Shown here one piece after another: positions 51,890-60,865 of a stretch of DNA of 64,000 bases; position 1 is the first letter of the stretch, and each line of letters starts with the position of its first letter. The translations under genes and the position numbers were made by a program. Source of the stretch: Paradesertivirga mongoliensis (lineage in GTDB: Bacteria; Bacteroidota; Bacteroidia; Sphingobacteriales; Sphingobacteriaceae); assembly GCF_024436395.1 (NCBI RefSeq), contig NZ_JAFMZO010000001.1, positions 628,181-692,180 of the forward strand, written 5' to 3'. The notes below the pieces were generated by a model. That model saw only the letters and a list, made by a program, of their open reading frames with translations, made no database searches and was not told the DNA's origin.

Positions 51890-52105
51890 TTAATTAAACT
51901 TATCAGGATCAATCCCTAAAGCTACCCTTGGGCGAAAACCTACGACTTCAATTGCCCACTCACATAAAGGAGATATTTTCCTCTGCCCATTCTGGAACAA
52001 GCCATTGCGACTTAGCCAGATTGAAACTATAAACCTAACACGATGCCGTTGGTAAGCTACCAGCTCGATTAACCGATTCTGATCTCTACAACTCACTTTT
52101 TTCAT
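51890..52105 (-). CDS. Hypothetical small basic protein
   Basis: A 71-residue frame starting M-K-K-V-S-C-R-D-Q-N-R-L-I-E-L. The frame extends to an ATG at 52126 inside the 18-bp palindrome, but the ATG at 52105 looks more natural. The composition is balanced (Arg-rich, with W-L-S-R-N-G-L-F-Q-N-G and V-V-G-F-R-P-R-V-A) and it fills an otherwise empty 344-bp gap, divergent from the Rossmann-fold gene. I recognise no family. It may be a real small gene or a chance frame. Confidence 0.4.
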   Translation of the reverse strand: MKKVSCRDQNRLIELVAYQRHRVRFIVSIWLSRNGLFQNGQRKISPLCEWAIEVVGFRPRVALGIDPDKFN

Positions 52106-52121
52106 TGTTGTATCATTTAAA

Positions 52122-52139
52122 TGCATGTTTAAACATGCA
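52122..52139. promoter_or_regulatory. Perfect 18-bp palindrome, candidate operator
   Basis: TGCATGTTTAAACATGCA reads the same on both strands. The half-site TGCATGTTT recurs at 52172-52180, 50 bp on. The palindrome lies 27 bp upstream of the -7 element at 52166 and 16 bp before the small ORF on the other strand, so it could control both. Confidence 0.55.
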
Positions 52140-52165
52140 ATAGTTATATCAAGCTAATTAATCCC

Positions 52166-52173
52166 TATTTTTG
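52166..52173 (+). promoter_or_regulatory. -7 element (TATTTTTG) for the Rossmann-fold gene
   Basis: A match to TAnnTTTG that ends 18 nt before the proposed TTG start at 52192. Its last two bases overlap the TGCATGTTT half-site. The position rules out the frame's earlier TTG at 52171 as a start. Confidence 0.5.
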
Positions 52174-52191
52174 CATGTTTTAGCAATTATT

Positions 52192-52845
52192 TTGAAAAAA
52201 GTTATCATAGCCGGAGCGAGCGGACTAATTGGCACTGAGCTGCTTACGCTTTTGTTGCAAGACGGAAGGATTTCGGAAGTGCTGGCCTTGGTGCGATTTC
52301 CTCTACCGACAAATAATACGAAGCTTAAACAGCTAAAAGTGAACTTTGACAAACTATCGGATTATAAAGATCAAATTGAGGGGGATGCCATTTATTGTTG
52401 TTTGGGTTCCACTAAGAAAAAGACCCCGAATCTCAACGACTATCATAAGGTAGATCATGAATATCCCCTGACTCTCGCAAAGATTGCGTTGGAAAATAAA
52501 ATTGCACAATACCACTTAATCAGCGCCTTAGGTGCAGATAAAAACTCGAAAGTATTTTACCCTCGATTGAAAGGTCGGATCGAGGAAGACGTTAAAGACA
52601 TCCCGCTTCAATCGGTTCATATCTATCAACCGTCGTTATTAGTAGGAAACAGAAATGAGCACCGCGCATTCGAAAAATTTTTTATCCACGCGATGAACTT
52701 CATTAATCCGTTATTAGTGGGCAGTCTGAGAAAGTACAGAAGCATAAAAGCTACTACCGTAGCACAAGCGATGATTAATCAAACATTTAAAAATCTGGAT
52801 GGGATACACACTTATCCCTCAAACATTATACAAGAACTGGCATGA
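52192..52845 (+). CDS. NAD(P)-binding Rossmann-fold protein (HTATIP2/YtfG-like)
   Basis: A 217-residue short-chain-like oxidoreductase. The dinucleotide motif is V-I-I-A-G-A-S-G-L-I-G, then C-C-L-G-S-T-K-K, and Y-P-R-L-K-G-R-I-E-E with the family's conserved Lys. Members of this group resemble the CC3/TIP30 proteins and lack a defined reaction. There is no ATG at the N-terminus; TTG at 52192 gives M-K-K-V-I-I-A-G and is chosen over the earlier TTG. The ABC-F gene overlaps its stop by 4 bp. Confidence 0.85.
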   Translation: MKKVIIAGASGLIGTELLTLLLQDGRISEVLALVRFPLPTNNTKLKQLKVNFDKLSDYKDQIEGDAIYCCLGSTKKKTPNLNDYHKVDHEYPLTLAKIALENKIAQYHLISALGADKNSKVFYPRLKGRIEEDVKDIPLQSVHIYQPSLLVGNRNEHRAFEKFFIHAMNFINPLLVGSLRKYRSIKATTVAQAMINQTFKNLDGIHTYPSNIIQELA

Positions 52846-54716
52846 GCATTTTAGCAGGAGAGCAGTTAGGTCATGCTTTTAACGATTATTGGTTATTTAA
52901 GGATTTAACGTTTGGCGTTGCCAAAGGTCAACGGGTTTCTTTAGTGGGTGTAAACGGTTCGGGTAAGACCACACTTCTCAGAATTTTAGCAGAAAAATTA
53001 AAGCCAAACGAAGGCAAAGTTGTAAAAGAGAAAGGCCTGCATGTGGGTTACCTGGAACAGGATCCTGATTTTTCGGGACAAAAGACAGTTTCAGATTTTA
53101 TCTACAGTCTTGACAATAAACAACAACAGCTCATCCGTCGCTATGAAGAGCTTATTGAGAACCCGGATGCTGATGCGACTGAATTAGAAAGTCTTATACA
53201 TGATCTGAGCGAAGCCAATGCCTGGGAGTACGAACACGAGATCAAGACAATTCTTCAGCGTCTATCTATTACAAATTTAGACCAGGAGATCAAAAGCCTG
53301 TCGGGAGGACAAAGAAAGCGTCTTGCTTTAGCAAAGCTATTAATCGATAATCCGGAAGTATTCATTCTGGATGAACCCACCAATCATCTGGATATTGAAA
53401 TGATAGAGTGGCTGGAGAGCTTCTTAACCACCGGACAGAAGACCATTATTATGGTTACCCACGATAGGTATTTTCTTGACAATGTATGTAATCATATCAT
53501 CGAATTAGAGAACAGAAAAATCTATACATATAACGGCAATTACGGCTATTTTCTTGAGAAAAAAGCTGAGCGCGAAGCTTCTGACGCTTCTACACTTCAA
53601 AAAAACAGAAACCTGTTAAAAAAGGAGTTAGAATGGATGCGTCGAATGCCAAAAGCCAGGAGCACCAAATCCAAATCACGCATTGATGCCTTTTATGAAC
53701 TGGAAGACAAGACGAAAGGAAACACCAGCAACCAGGTTATAGAGCTAAGCACGAAAGTTGCAAGACAGGGGAACAAGATACTCGAACTGGAACACGTCGC
53801 AAAGGCATATAACGGAAGGACGATTATCAGGGATTTTAATTATACCTTTAAAAAAGGCGACCGAATTGGCGTAGCGGGTAAAAATGGTAGTGGAAAATCT
53901 ACCTTTTTAAATCTAATCACCGGAACCATTCAGCCAGACACGGGCGAAATCAGCATAGGAGAAACTACCCAGTTTGGTTATTATAAGCAATCGGGCTTAG
54001 AGTTCGACGAGAGCCAGCGTGTGATCGACATCGTAAAAGATGTGGCTGAATACATTACAATGGCCGATGGAAAGACACTTACAGCATCTCAACTTCTTAC
54101 CCACTTCCTGTTCCCTCCCGCAAAGCAACATAATGTAGTTTCTAAACTTAGCGGTGGTGAAAAGAAGCGCCTCCATTTAATGCGGGTTCTGATGAAAAAT
54201 CCAAACTTTCTAATATTGGATGAGCCCACCAACGATCTTGATATTGATACGCTTAACGTTTTAGAAGAGTTTTTGGAACGTTTCACAGGAGTTCTGTTGT
54301 TAGTATCGCACGACAGGTATTTAATGGATAGATTAACCGAACAGCTTTTTATTCTGGAGGGCGCAGGCGAGGTGGATGTTTATTCTGGCAATTATACCGA
54401 TTACAGACTTGAAAAAGAAGAGGCTTCCAAAACTGCAAGTTCCATAAAGCCCTCCGTTTCGGCTGATAACGTCTCAGTAAAGAAAAACAAACTTAGCTTT
54501 AAAGAGGAGCAAGAGTTAAACAAACTTGAACAAGAGCTACCGGCCCTTGAAAACGAACTAAAATCACTATTAGAAGAGCTCAGCAACCTAACAAATCATG
54601 TTAAATTGATCGAACTTTCAAAAAAGATAGAAGACTTAAAAGCGGCCATTGATGTTAAAACCATGCGATGGTTAGAATTAAACGAAGAAAAAGAAAATGT
54701 TCCACGTGGAACATAG
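52842..54716 (+). CDS. ABC-F family ATPase (Uup-type)
   Basis: A 624-residue soluble protein with two ABC domains and no membrane part. Walker A motifs are G-V-N-G-S-G-K-T-T and G-K-N-G-S-G-K-S-T; signatures are L-S-G-G-Q-R-K-R and L-S-G-G-E-K-K-R. A charged linker joins them, and a C-terminal coiled coil (about 545-615) marks the Uup subgroup, linked with ribosome function and DNA repair. The last codons (N-V-P-R-G-T) are formed by a parS-like palindrome, so they are probably not conserved for protein reasons. Start ATG overlaps the previous stop (ATGA). Confidence 0.92.
   Translation: MSILAGEQLGHAFNDYWLFKDLTFGVAKGQRVSLVGVNGSGKTTLLRILAEKLKPNEGKVVKEKGLHVGYLEQDPDFSGQKTVSDFIYSLDNKQQQLIRRYEELIENPDADATELESLIHDLSEANAWEYEHEIKTILQRLSITNLDQEIKSLSGGQRKRLALAKLLIDNPEVFILDEPTNHLDIEMIEWLESFLTTGQKTIIMVTHDRYFLDNVCNHIIELENRKIYTYNGNYGYFLEKKAEREASDASTLQKNRNLLKKELEWMRRMPKARSTKSKSRIDAFYELEDKTKGNTSNQVIELSTKVARQGNKILELEHVAKAYNGRTIIRDFNYTFKKGDRIGVAGKNGSGKSTFLNLITGTIQPDTGEISIGETTQFGYYKQSGLEFDESQRVIDIVKDVAEYITMADGKTLTASQLLTHFLFPPAKQHNVVSKLSGGEKKRLHLMRVLMKNPNFLILDEPTNDLDIDTLNVLEEFLERFTGVLLLVSHDRYLMDRLTEQLFILEGAGEVDVYSGNYTDYRLEKEEASKTASSIKPSVSADNVSVKKNKLSFKEEQELNKLEQELPALENELKSLLEELSNLTNHVKLIELSKKIEDLKAAIDVKTMRWLELNEEKENVPRGT
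54698..54713. other. parS-like site 1 (end of the ABC-F gene)
   Basis: TGTTCCACGTGGAACA, a perfect 16-bp palindrome matching the widespread ParB-binding parS consensus TGTTnCACGTGnAACA. It covers the last codons of the ABC-F gene, up to the base before the stop codon. Confidence 0.85.
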
Positions 54717-54722
54717 ATAAAC

Positions 54723-54736
54723 GTTCCACGTGGAAC
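54723..54736. other. parS-like site 2 (before mnmG)
   Basis: GTTCCACGTGGAAC, the 14-bp parS core, with the last A of the 16-mer but C instead of the first T. Its centre is 24 bp from that of site 1, and it ends 10 bp before the mnmG ATG. Confidence 0.85.
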
Positions 54737-54746
54737 ATTAATAGAT

Positions 54747-56609
54747 ATGTTTAAAAAATACGATGTAATAGTAGTTGGGGCAGGCCATGCCGGATGCGAG
54801 GCTGCAGCGGCGGCGGGCAATTTAGGCTCCTCGGTCCTCCTGATTACTATGAATATGGGCACCATAGCGCAAATGAGTTGTAATCCGGCCATGGGGGGAG
54901 TTGCAAAAGGGCAGATTGTGCGAGAGATTGATGCGATGGGTGGCTATTCGGGTATCGTTACCGATAAATCGATGCTCCAATTCCGAATGCTCAACCTCTC
55001 AAAAGGCCCGGCTATGTGGAGTCCGCGAGCGCAGACAGACCGTATGCGATTTGCAGAAGAATGGCGCCTAGCGCTTGAAGGCGTTAAAAACGTCGACTTT
55101 TGGCAGGATACGGTAAAAGAGGTAGTAGTAAAGGACAGCCGCGTGATGGGTGTAGTGACCTCCCTGGGCATCGAGATACAAGCGGAGGCAGTTGTGTTAA
55201 CTAATGGAACATTCCTGAACGGTCTAATACATATAGGTGAGAAAAAGTTCGGCGGAGGCCGTACTGCAGAGAAATCATCAACAGGTTTGACGGAGCAATT
55301 GGTTGAACTTGGCTTTGAATCGGGGCGAATGAAAACAGGCACTCCACCAAGAATTGACGGCCGTAGCCTGGATTACTCCAAGATGGAAGAACAGTGGGGT
55401 GATGAAGAGGGTGGCCGGTTTTCTTATACAAATGTAGACATTCCCGAGAAACAGCGTTGCTGCTGGATAACCTACACCAACGCAGAGGTACACGAAACTC
55501 TCAAAGAGGGCTTCGAAAAATCTCCTATGTTTACGGGACGTATTAAGGGCCTTGGACCGAGATACTGCCCCTCGATAGAAGACAAAATAAACAGGTTTGC
55601 CGAAAGGGAACGTCACCAGATTTTTGTGGAGCCCGAAGGCTGGGATACCGTGGAGATCTATGTAAATGGTTTCTCTACATCCCTTCCAGAAGATGTGCAA
55701 TACAAAGCGCTTAGATTGATTCCCGGGTTTGAAAATGCTAAGATGTTCAGACCGGGGTACGCCATCGAGTATGATTTCTTCCCCCCAACGCAGCTAAATT
55801 TAACCCTAGAAACCAAGTTAGTAGCAAACCTCTTCTTCGCTGGTCAGATAAACGGAACAACAGGATACGAAGAGGCTGCGAGCCAGGGATTAATCGCAGG
55901 AATAAATGCTCACCAAAAAGTCAACGATAAGCACGAGCTGATCATGAAACGTACCGAATCATATATCGGTGTGCTAATTGATGATCTGGTTACCAAAGGT
56001 ACTGAGGAGCCCTACCGAATGTTCACGTCCAGAGCAGAGCATCGCCTGCTGTTGCGCCAGGATAACGCGGATGTTAGGCTTAGCCCGATTGGCCACGAAC
56101 TTGGCTTAATCAGCGATGATCGTCTTGCCCTCGTACAAGCCAAAGTAAAGGACTCAGATGGTATAGTGAAGTATTTAAAAACAAAATCCATCGAGCCAAC
56201 GGAAATAAACCAGATCCTAAATGATCTCGGAACAAGTCCTATTACTCAAAATGTAAAACTCTTTCAAATACTTTCCAGACCGCAGGTTTCTTTCAACGAC
56301 ATCCGCAAAGCTGACCCGGTACTCGACGAACTTTTATCGAAATATAATATCGAAACCGTTGAACAAGCCGAGATCAAAGTTAAGTACGAAAGTTACTTTG
56401 AGAAAGAAATGGAAATCGTTAACAAAATGAAGCGGATGGAGGATCAGGAAATAAACCCGGAGTTCGACTATCAAAAGCTTGTTTCGTTATCGAAAGAAGC
56501 CAGAGAAAAATTGCTGAAGATAAAGCCACGAACATTAGGGCAAGCTTCAAGAATTTCCGGAGTTTCGCCATCAGATATCTCCGTTCTCATGGTTCATATG
56601 TCAAAATAG
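54747..56609 (+). CDS. mnmG: tRNA uridine-5-carboxymethylaminomethyl(34) synthesis enzyme MnmG
   Basis: A 620-residue FAD enzyme that, with MnmE, modifies the wobble uridine of several tRNAs. The FAD site is [16 protein letters not shown]. Other signatures are [12 protein letters not shown], the G-T-P-P-R-I-D-G loop, and [11 protein letters not shown]. The length is standard. mnmG (gidA) often lies near the replication origin, which fits the parS pair just upstream. MnmE is not in the window. Confidence 0.97.
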   Translation: MFKKYDVIVVGAGHAGCEAAAAAGNLGSSVLLITMNMGTIAQMSCNPAMGGVAKGQIVREIDAMGGYSGIVTDKSMLQFRMLNLSKGPAMWSPRAQTDRMRFAEEWRLALEGVKNVDFWQDTVKEVVVKDSRVMGVVTSLGIEIQAEAVVLTNGTFLNGLIHIGEKKFGGGRTAEKSSTGLTEQLVELGFESGRMKTGTPPRIDGRSLDYSKMEEQWGDEEGGRFSYTNVDIPEKQRCCWITYTNAEVHETLKEGFEKSPMFTGRIKGLGPRYCPSIEDKINRFAERERHQIFVEPEGWDTVEIYVNGFSTSLPEDVQYKALRLIPGFENAKMFRPGYAIEYDFFPPTQLNLTLETKLVANLFFAGQINGTTGYEEAASQGLIAGINAHQKVNDKHELIMKRTESYIGVLIDDLVTKGTEEPYRMFTSRAEHRLLLRQDNADVRLSPIGHELGLISDDRLALVQAKVKDSDGIVKYLKTKSIEPTEINQILNDLGTSPITQNVKLFQILSRPQVSFNDIRKADPVLDELLSKYNIETVEQAEIKVKYESYFEKEMEIVNKMKRMEDQEINPEFDYQKLVSLSKEAREKLLKIKPRTLGQASRISGVSPSDISVLMVHMSK

Positions 56610-56729
56610 CATTAATTAGCTGATAATCAATATGTTAGGTCAACGTAAATAAATGCGATATAAAGCGAGATCTTAAAATTTTGATATTGTGGTTCCAAAA
56701 AAGAGAAAAGTTGATTTAAAGCCTTTTAA

Positions 56730-58361
56730 ATGCGCAAATTTAAGAACTATATAATTCTAGTATGTTTTTTTGCTGTCCTGGGCCTTCTTTCCCAATTATC
56801 TGGCTGCGCAAGCATACAACATCCTACTGGCGGACCAAGAGACAGTGTACCACCAAAAATACTGAAGGAACAACCAAAGAATTTTAGCACTAATTTTAGA
56901 AGCGACGAAATAAATATCGAATTCGACGAGTACTTCAAACTGGCTAATGAATACAAGGAGATAAGTGTCTCGCCGGCGATGGAAAAATCACCTATCTTCA
57001 AGGTCAAGAAAAAAGTACTGAACATCCAGTTCCAGGAACCCTTGCAAGACAGTACTACATACACGATAAACTTTGGTAACGGACTTACCGATTACAACGA
57101 AGGAAATATATTAAAGAACTACATGTATGTATTTTCTACTGGAACCGAAATAGATTCTCTATCCATATCCGGCACAGTGACTAATTCCTTAACTAAAGAG
57201 CCCGTACTTGATGCAACGGTGCTATTATTCCAAGCTAGTCAAGATACGCTTTTTGGCAAGAAGCGTGCGAGCCTTTTCACCTCTACCGATTCATCAGGAA
57301 ACTTCAGCCTCAAATACCTCAGAGAAAATGTTTATACCATTTATGCCCTCAAGGAAGAAGGCGGGGATAAAATATATAACACGGCAAAAGAACTCATTGG
57401 CTTTCTGGATAAACCGATAACATTAACCAAAGATACTGCAGGTATAAAACTCGAAATCCATCAGGAAGAACCGGTTAACTTTAGGGTAGTTGACAGGAAG
57501 ATAGAAAAGGATGGGAGAATAGCCTTTGCTTTTAACAAGCAACTTACGAAGCCCTCTATCCAGATATTGTACCCGTCTGAGCTAAATGCCACTAAGATTA
57601 CTGAGTTTGGTGAGGACGCCGACTCTGCTTATGTATGGACCCAATCATTAGACTTCGATTCCATCAATGTGGCTTTTCAGGATGATGGAAAAAATCTGGA
57701 TACACTTACCATACGGCGAAACAAACGAGACACCTATAATAAAGTACTTAACATTACAGATAATATCCCGTCTCAACTTATCAAGCCAGGTACAGATTTA
57801 ACACTAACGCTTTCCGCACCGGTTGGAGCAATAGACGGTAAGAAGTTCAATCTATTGCAAGACTCACTTCCAGTAGCCGGATTAAGGGTTTCGAGGGACA
57901 GTTTATCCACACGGAAAATACATCTTAAATTTCCCTGGCGAGACGAAAAGAAATATATTATTAACATCGCAGAAGCGGCTTTTACAGGAGTTTTCGGCGG
58001 AACGAACAAAGCATACACCCGCGAGTTTTCAAAGGATGTAGAAGAGAACTATGGGGCAATCTCGGCTATTATTGCGGTACCTGATACCAGCAAAAACTAT
58101 ATCGTTCAAGTCCTCACAGAACAGGATAAGGTTGTGCACCAACTGGCCATAAATAAAAACACCACTATAAATCTCCCACTTATGGCACTAGGTACCTATT
58201 ACCTGAGAGTTATTTACGACGACAACAAAAATGGCAAATGGGATACAGGTGTAGTATCCACCAGAAAGCAGCCAGAGAAAGTATGGAACTTCGAAGAGGA
58301 GCTTGCCCTGAAAGCAAACTGGGAATTGGAAAAAAAGATCACTATTCCGAAGGCTCCGTAA
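56730..58361 (+). CDS. Ig-like (Big_5) domain lipoprotein
   Basis: A 543-residue outer-envelope lipoprotein with lipobox L-S-G-C (Cys26). An Ig-like domain of the SbsA/Big_5 type follows (G-G-P-R-D-S-V-P-P-K-I-L, F-S-T-N-F-R-S-D-E-I-N-I-E-F-D-E-Y). Next come a carboxypeptidase-regulatory-like region (S-G-T-V-T-N-S-L-T-K-E-P-V) and further beta-rich segments ending in Y-D-D-N-K-N-G-K-W-D-T-G. It is a conserved Bacteroidota protein of unknown role. The last 20 bp overlap the convergent gamma-carbonic anhydrase gene. Confidence 0.87.
   Translation: MRKFKNYIILVCFFAVLGLLSQLSGCASIQHPTGGPRDSVPPKILKEQPKNFSTNFRSDEINIEFDEYFKLANEYKEISVSPAMEKSPIFKVKKKVLNIQFQEPLQDSTTYTINFGNGLTDYNEGNILKNYMYVFSTGTEIDSLSISGTVTNSLTKEPVLDATVLLFQASQDTLFGKKRASLFTSTDSSGNFSLKYLRENVYTIYALKEEGGDKIYNTAKELIGFLDKPITLTKDTAGIKLEIHQEEPVNFRVVDRKIEKDGRIAFAFNKQLTKPSIQILYPSELNATKITEFGEDADSAYVWTQSLDFDSINVAFQDDGKNLDTLTIRRNKRDTYNKVLNITDNIPSQLIKPGTDLTLTLSAPVGAIDGKKFNLLQDSLPVAGLRVSRDSLSTRKIHLKFPWRDEKKYIINIAEAAFTGVFGGTNKAYTREFSKDVEENYGAISAIIAVPDTSKNYIVQVLTEQDKVVHQLAINKNTTINLPLMALGTYYLRVIYDDNKNGKWDTGVVSTRKQPEKVWNFEEELALKANWELEKKITIPKAP
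57903..57911 (+). other. TTATCCACA 9-mer (DnaA-box-like)
   Basis: An exact copy of the consensus DnaA box TTATCCACA, inside the Ig-like lipoprotein gene. First of four in 57.9-62.7 kb, all in the same orientation. Confidence 0.35.
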
Positions 58362-58863
58362 ACCACTTGGAATACATTATATAGTTGCCAGGTAAGCGCT
58401 TTAAAAGCTCACGCTGCTCTTCTGATACAGGCTTAATCTTTTTTGCAGGGCTGCCTGCATAAATAAACCCGGATTCGCAGATGGTGTTTTCAAGTACTAC
58501 CGAGCCTGCAGCAATAATAGTAAACTCTTCCACCACAACGTTATCCATAACAATTGCACCCATACCCACCAGCACATTATCTTTCAGGATGCAGCCATGA
58601 ACCAAAGCATTGTGCCCAATTGATACATTGTTCCCAATGGTGGTGGATGCCTTTAAATAGGTGCAGTGTATCACAACTCCGTCCTGGATATTTACATTGT
58701 CGCCGATTTTGATATAGTTAACATCGCCCCTGACAACGGCATTGAACCAAACCGAACAGTTGTTGCCCATAATTACATCGCCAACAATTGTGGAGTTCTC
58801 AGCAATAAAACATTCATTTCCCCATTGGGGCAACTTTCCTTTAACCGGTAATATAAGTGGCAT
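58342..58863 (-). CDS. Gamma-carbonic anhydrase family protein
   Basis: A 173-residue left-handed beta-helix protein built of hexapeptide repeats. The three His that hold zinc in active family members are present (V-I-H-C-T, S-I-G-H-N-A-L-V-H-G). A trimer in the cytoplasm is expected. Many such proteins (YrdA/PaaY-like) have weak or no carbonic anhydrase activity, so the reaction is not certain. It follows nadB by 3 bp on the same strand. Confidence 0.9.
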   Translation of the reverse strand: MPLILPVKGKLPQWGNECFIAENSTIVGDVIMGNNCSVWFNAVVRGDVNYIKIGDNVNIQDGVVIHCTYLKASTTIGNNVSIGHNALVHGCILKDNVLVGMGAIVMDNVVVEEFTIIAAGSVVLENTICESGFIYAGSPAKKIKPVSEEQRELLKRLPGNYIMYSKWFTEPSE

Positions 58864-58866
58864 AAT

Positions 58867-60453
58867 TTAAAATATAGTATCTGTTGGATTATCCATGTGA
58901 ACGGGATAATCTGTAGTATAATGTAAGCCACGGCTCTCCTTACGTTTCATGGCAGATTTAATTACAATATAAGCGGTTTGAATAATATTTCTTAATTCGC
59001 ACAGTTTAACCGATAGTTTGGTCTTCTTGTAAAAATCTTCTGTCTCTTCGTGAAGCAAGCCAAGCCGACGTAAGGCCCGTTCAAGCCTAAAATCCGAGCG
59101 AACAATTCCTACATAATCACTCATGATCTTCTGCGTTTCGCGTAGGTTATGAGTGACCAGGATATCTTCATTAGAAAGCTGAGTATTCGTTTCATCCCAT
59201 TCAGGAATATTGGCAGGTACTGGGATACTATCAAGAGCCTTTATCGCGTCAATATAAATACGGTGAGCAAATACAGTTGCTTCAAGTAAGGAATTTGACG
59301 CTAAACGATTAGCACCATGCAAGCCTGTGGATGCGCATTCGCCGCAGGCATATAAATTACTGATTGAAGTTTTACCGTAATAATCTACCAAAATGCCTCC
59401 GCACATATAATGACAGGCCGGAGTAACAGGTATATAGTCCTTTGTCATATCAATACCGATACTTAAACATTTGGCATAAATGTTCGGAAAATGAGAAAGA
59501 ATATCCTCTTTAGAGCGGTGTGTAATATCTAAAAATACGTATTCATCGCCTGATTTCTTCATTTCTGAATCGATTGCTCGGGCTACAATATCGCGCGGCG
59601 CAAGCGATTTGCGAGGATCATACGAATCCATAAATTCCTTCCCATTTCTATCCCGCAAAATTCCACCAAAACCCCGAACCGCCTCGGATATAAGGAAAGA
59701 CGGGTACTCACCTGGCTTATAAAGAGCGGTTGGATGAAACTGTATGAACTCCATATTTCTCACCTTTCCTTTAGCCCGGTAAACCATAGCAATACCATCG
59801 CCTGTAGCAATCACCGGATTGGTGGTGTTTGAATATATATGGCCTGCTCCCCCGGTGGCCATTACGGTTACCTTAGAAAGAAACTTTTCAACAGAATTGG
59901 TATAGGTATTAAGCGCATAAATCCCATAACATACTATATCATCCGACCGTTTATCCACAAACTGGCCCAAATGATGCTGAGTAATGAGTTCAACAGCGAA
60001 ATAGTGTGTTAATATCTCGATGTTAGGATTGCTGTGAATCTTTTCAAGAAGCGCCCGTTCTATTTCAAAGCCTGTTATATCCTTATAATGTAATATACGG
60101 CTCTCAGAATGACCACCTTCCTTTGCAAGGTCATACATACCCTGTTTTGTAGTATCGAAGTTAGTCCCGTAATCAATTATCTCCTGAATCCGATCAGGGC
60201 CTTCTTTAACTACAAGCTCCACTACTTCTCTATCACATAAGCCATCACCAGCTATTAAAGTATCCTCTATATGTTTCTCAAAAGAATCCTCTTTATCCAC
60301 AACTACTGCTACACCACCCTGAGCGTACTTAGTATTGGATTCGTCTTCATTAGCTTTTGTAAGTATTAGTACCTTACCGTGTTTTGCGGCTTTAAGTGCG
60401 AAGCTTAAACCGGCGATTCCGGAACCTACAACAAGGAAATCAACATCCTTCAT
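58867..60453 (-). CDS. nadB: L-aspartate oxidase
   Basis: A 528-residue flavoprotein that starts NAD synthesis by oxidising aspartate to iminoaspartate. The FAD motif is [12 protein letters not shown], followed by [22 protein letters not shown] and [25 protein letters not shown] at the family's usual places. nadA, the next enzyme, is divergent across a 403-bp AT-rich region. The gamma-carbonic anhydrase gene follows. Confidence 0.96.
   Translation of the reverse strand: MKDVDFLVVGSGIAGLSFALKAAKHGKVLILTKANEDESNTKYAQGGVAVVVDKEDSFEKHIEDTLIAGDGLCDREVVELVVKEGPDRIQEIIDYGTNFDTTKQGMYDLAKEGGHSESRILHYKDITGFEIERALLEKIHSNPNIEILTHYFAVELITQHHLGQFVDKRSDDIVCYGIYALNTYTNSVEKFLSKVTVMATGGAGHIYSNTTNPVIATGDGIAMVYRAKGKVRNMEFIQFHPTALYKPGEYPSFLISEAVRGFGGILRDRNGKEFMDSYDPRKSLAPRDIVARAIDSEMKKSGDEYVFLDITHRSKEDILSHFPNIYAKCLSIGIDMTKDYIPVTPACHYMCGGILVDYYGKTSISNLYACGECASTGLHGANRLASNSLLEATVFAHRIYIDAIKALDSIPVPANIPEWDETNTQLSNEDILVTHNLRETQKIMSDYVGIVRSDFRLERALRRLGLLHEETEDFYKKTKLSVKLCELRNIIQTAYIVIKSAMKRKESRGLHYTTDYPVHMDNPTDTIF
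59951..59959 (+). other. TTATCCACA 9-mer (DnaA-box-like)
   Basis: An exact DnaA-box consensus, inside nadB. Confidence 0.35.
60293..60301 (+). other. TTATCCACA 9-mer (DnaA-box-like)
   Basis: An exact DnaA-box consensus near the 5' end of nadB, about 150 bp from the AT-rich nadB-nadA gap. Confidence 0.4.
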
Positions 60454-60856
60454 TTAATAAATATTTAATTCAATGTAATCTTATGTTGCTCATGTGGAGA
60501 AACCAATGTAAAGATGTTAATTTTGTATAAAAAGTGTTAACGTTTTCTAATAACTAATTAGAAAATCAACTTTATTGTGAAAACGGCCTATTTCTAAGAA
60601 AGTTTTAAGCCCAATTTTTGGAGGTTGTTAACGTTTTACAGATACAAAGAAATTAACTGAATAAAATAAAAAGAAAAACAGGGTAAAATGTAATCAGTTA
60701 CAATTCAATTGTTTACATACGATCTAATGTGAGTAAGTTGTTGGGAAAATACATAAAACAAAAAAATCTATTTTTAGTTTCCTTTCTTCTTCACATAACT
60801 AACACCCTAATAAGTAATAAGATTCTTTTTATATAGAATAATTATATTTTATTGAA
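60454..60856. other. AT-rich divergent intergenic region between nadB and nadA
   Basis: No gene is seen in these 403 bp. The region is clearly more AT-rich than its surroundings. It holds the direct repeat TGTTAACGTTTT at 60535-60546 and 60626-60637, 91 bp apart. It must contain the promoters of nadB and nadA; no exact TAnnTTTG with -33 partner was found. A shared operator for NAD genes, or an origin unwinding region, are two possible readings. Confidence 0.5.
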
Positions 60857-60865
60857 GTGTTTGAA

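Noticed and set aside
54944..55700. Two long frames (132 and 140 codons) on - inside mnmG
   Set aside because: Antisense to the intact mnmG gene; composition follows the reverse complement of its codons.
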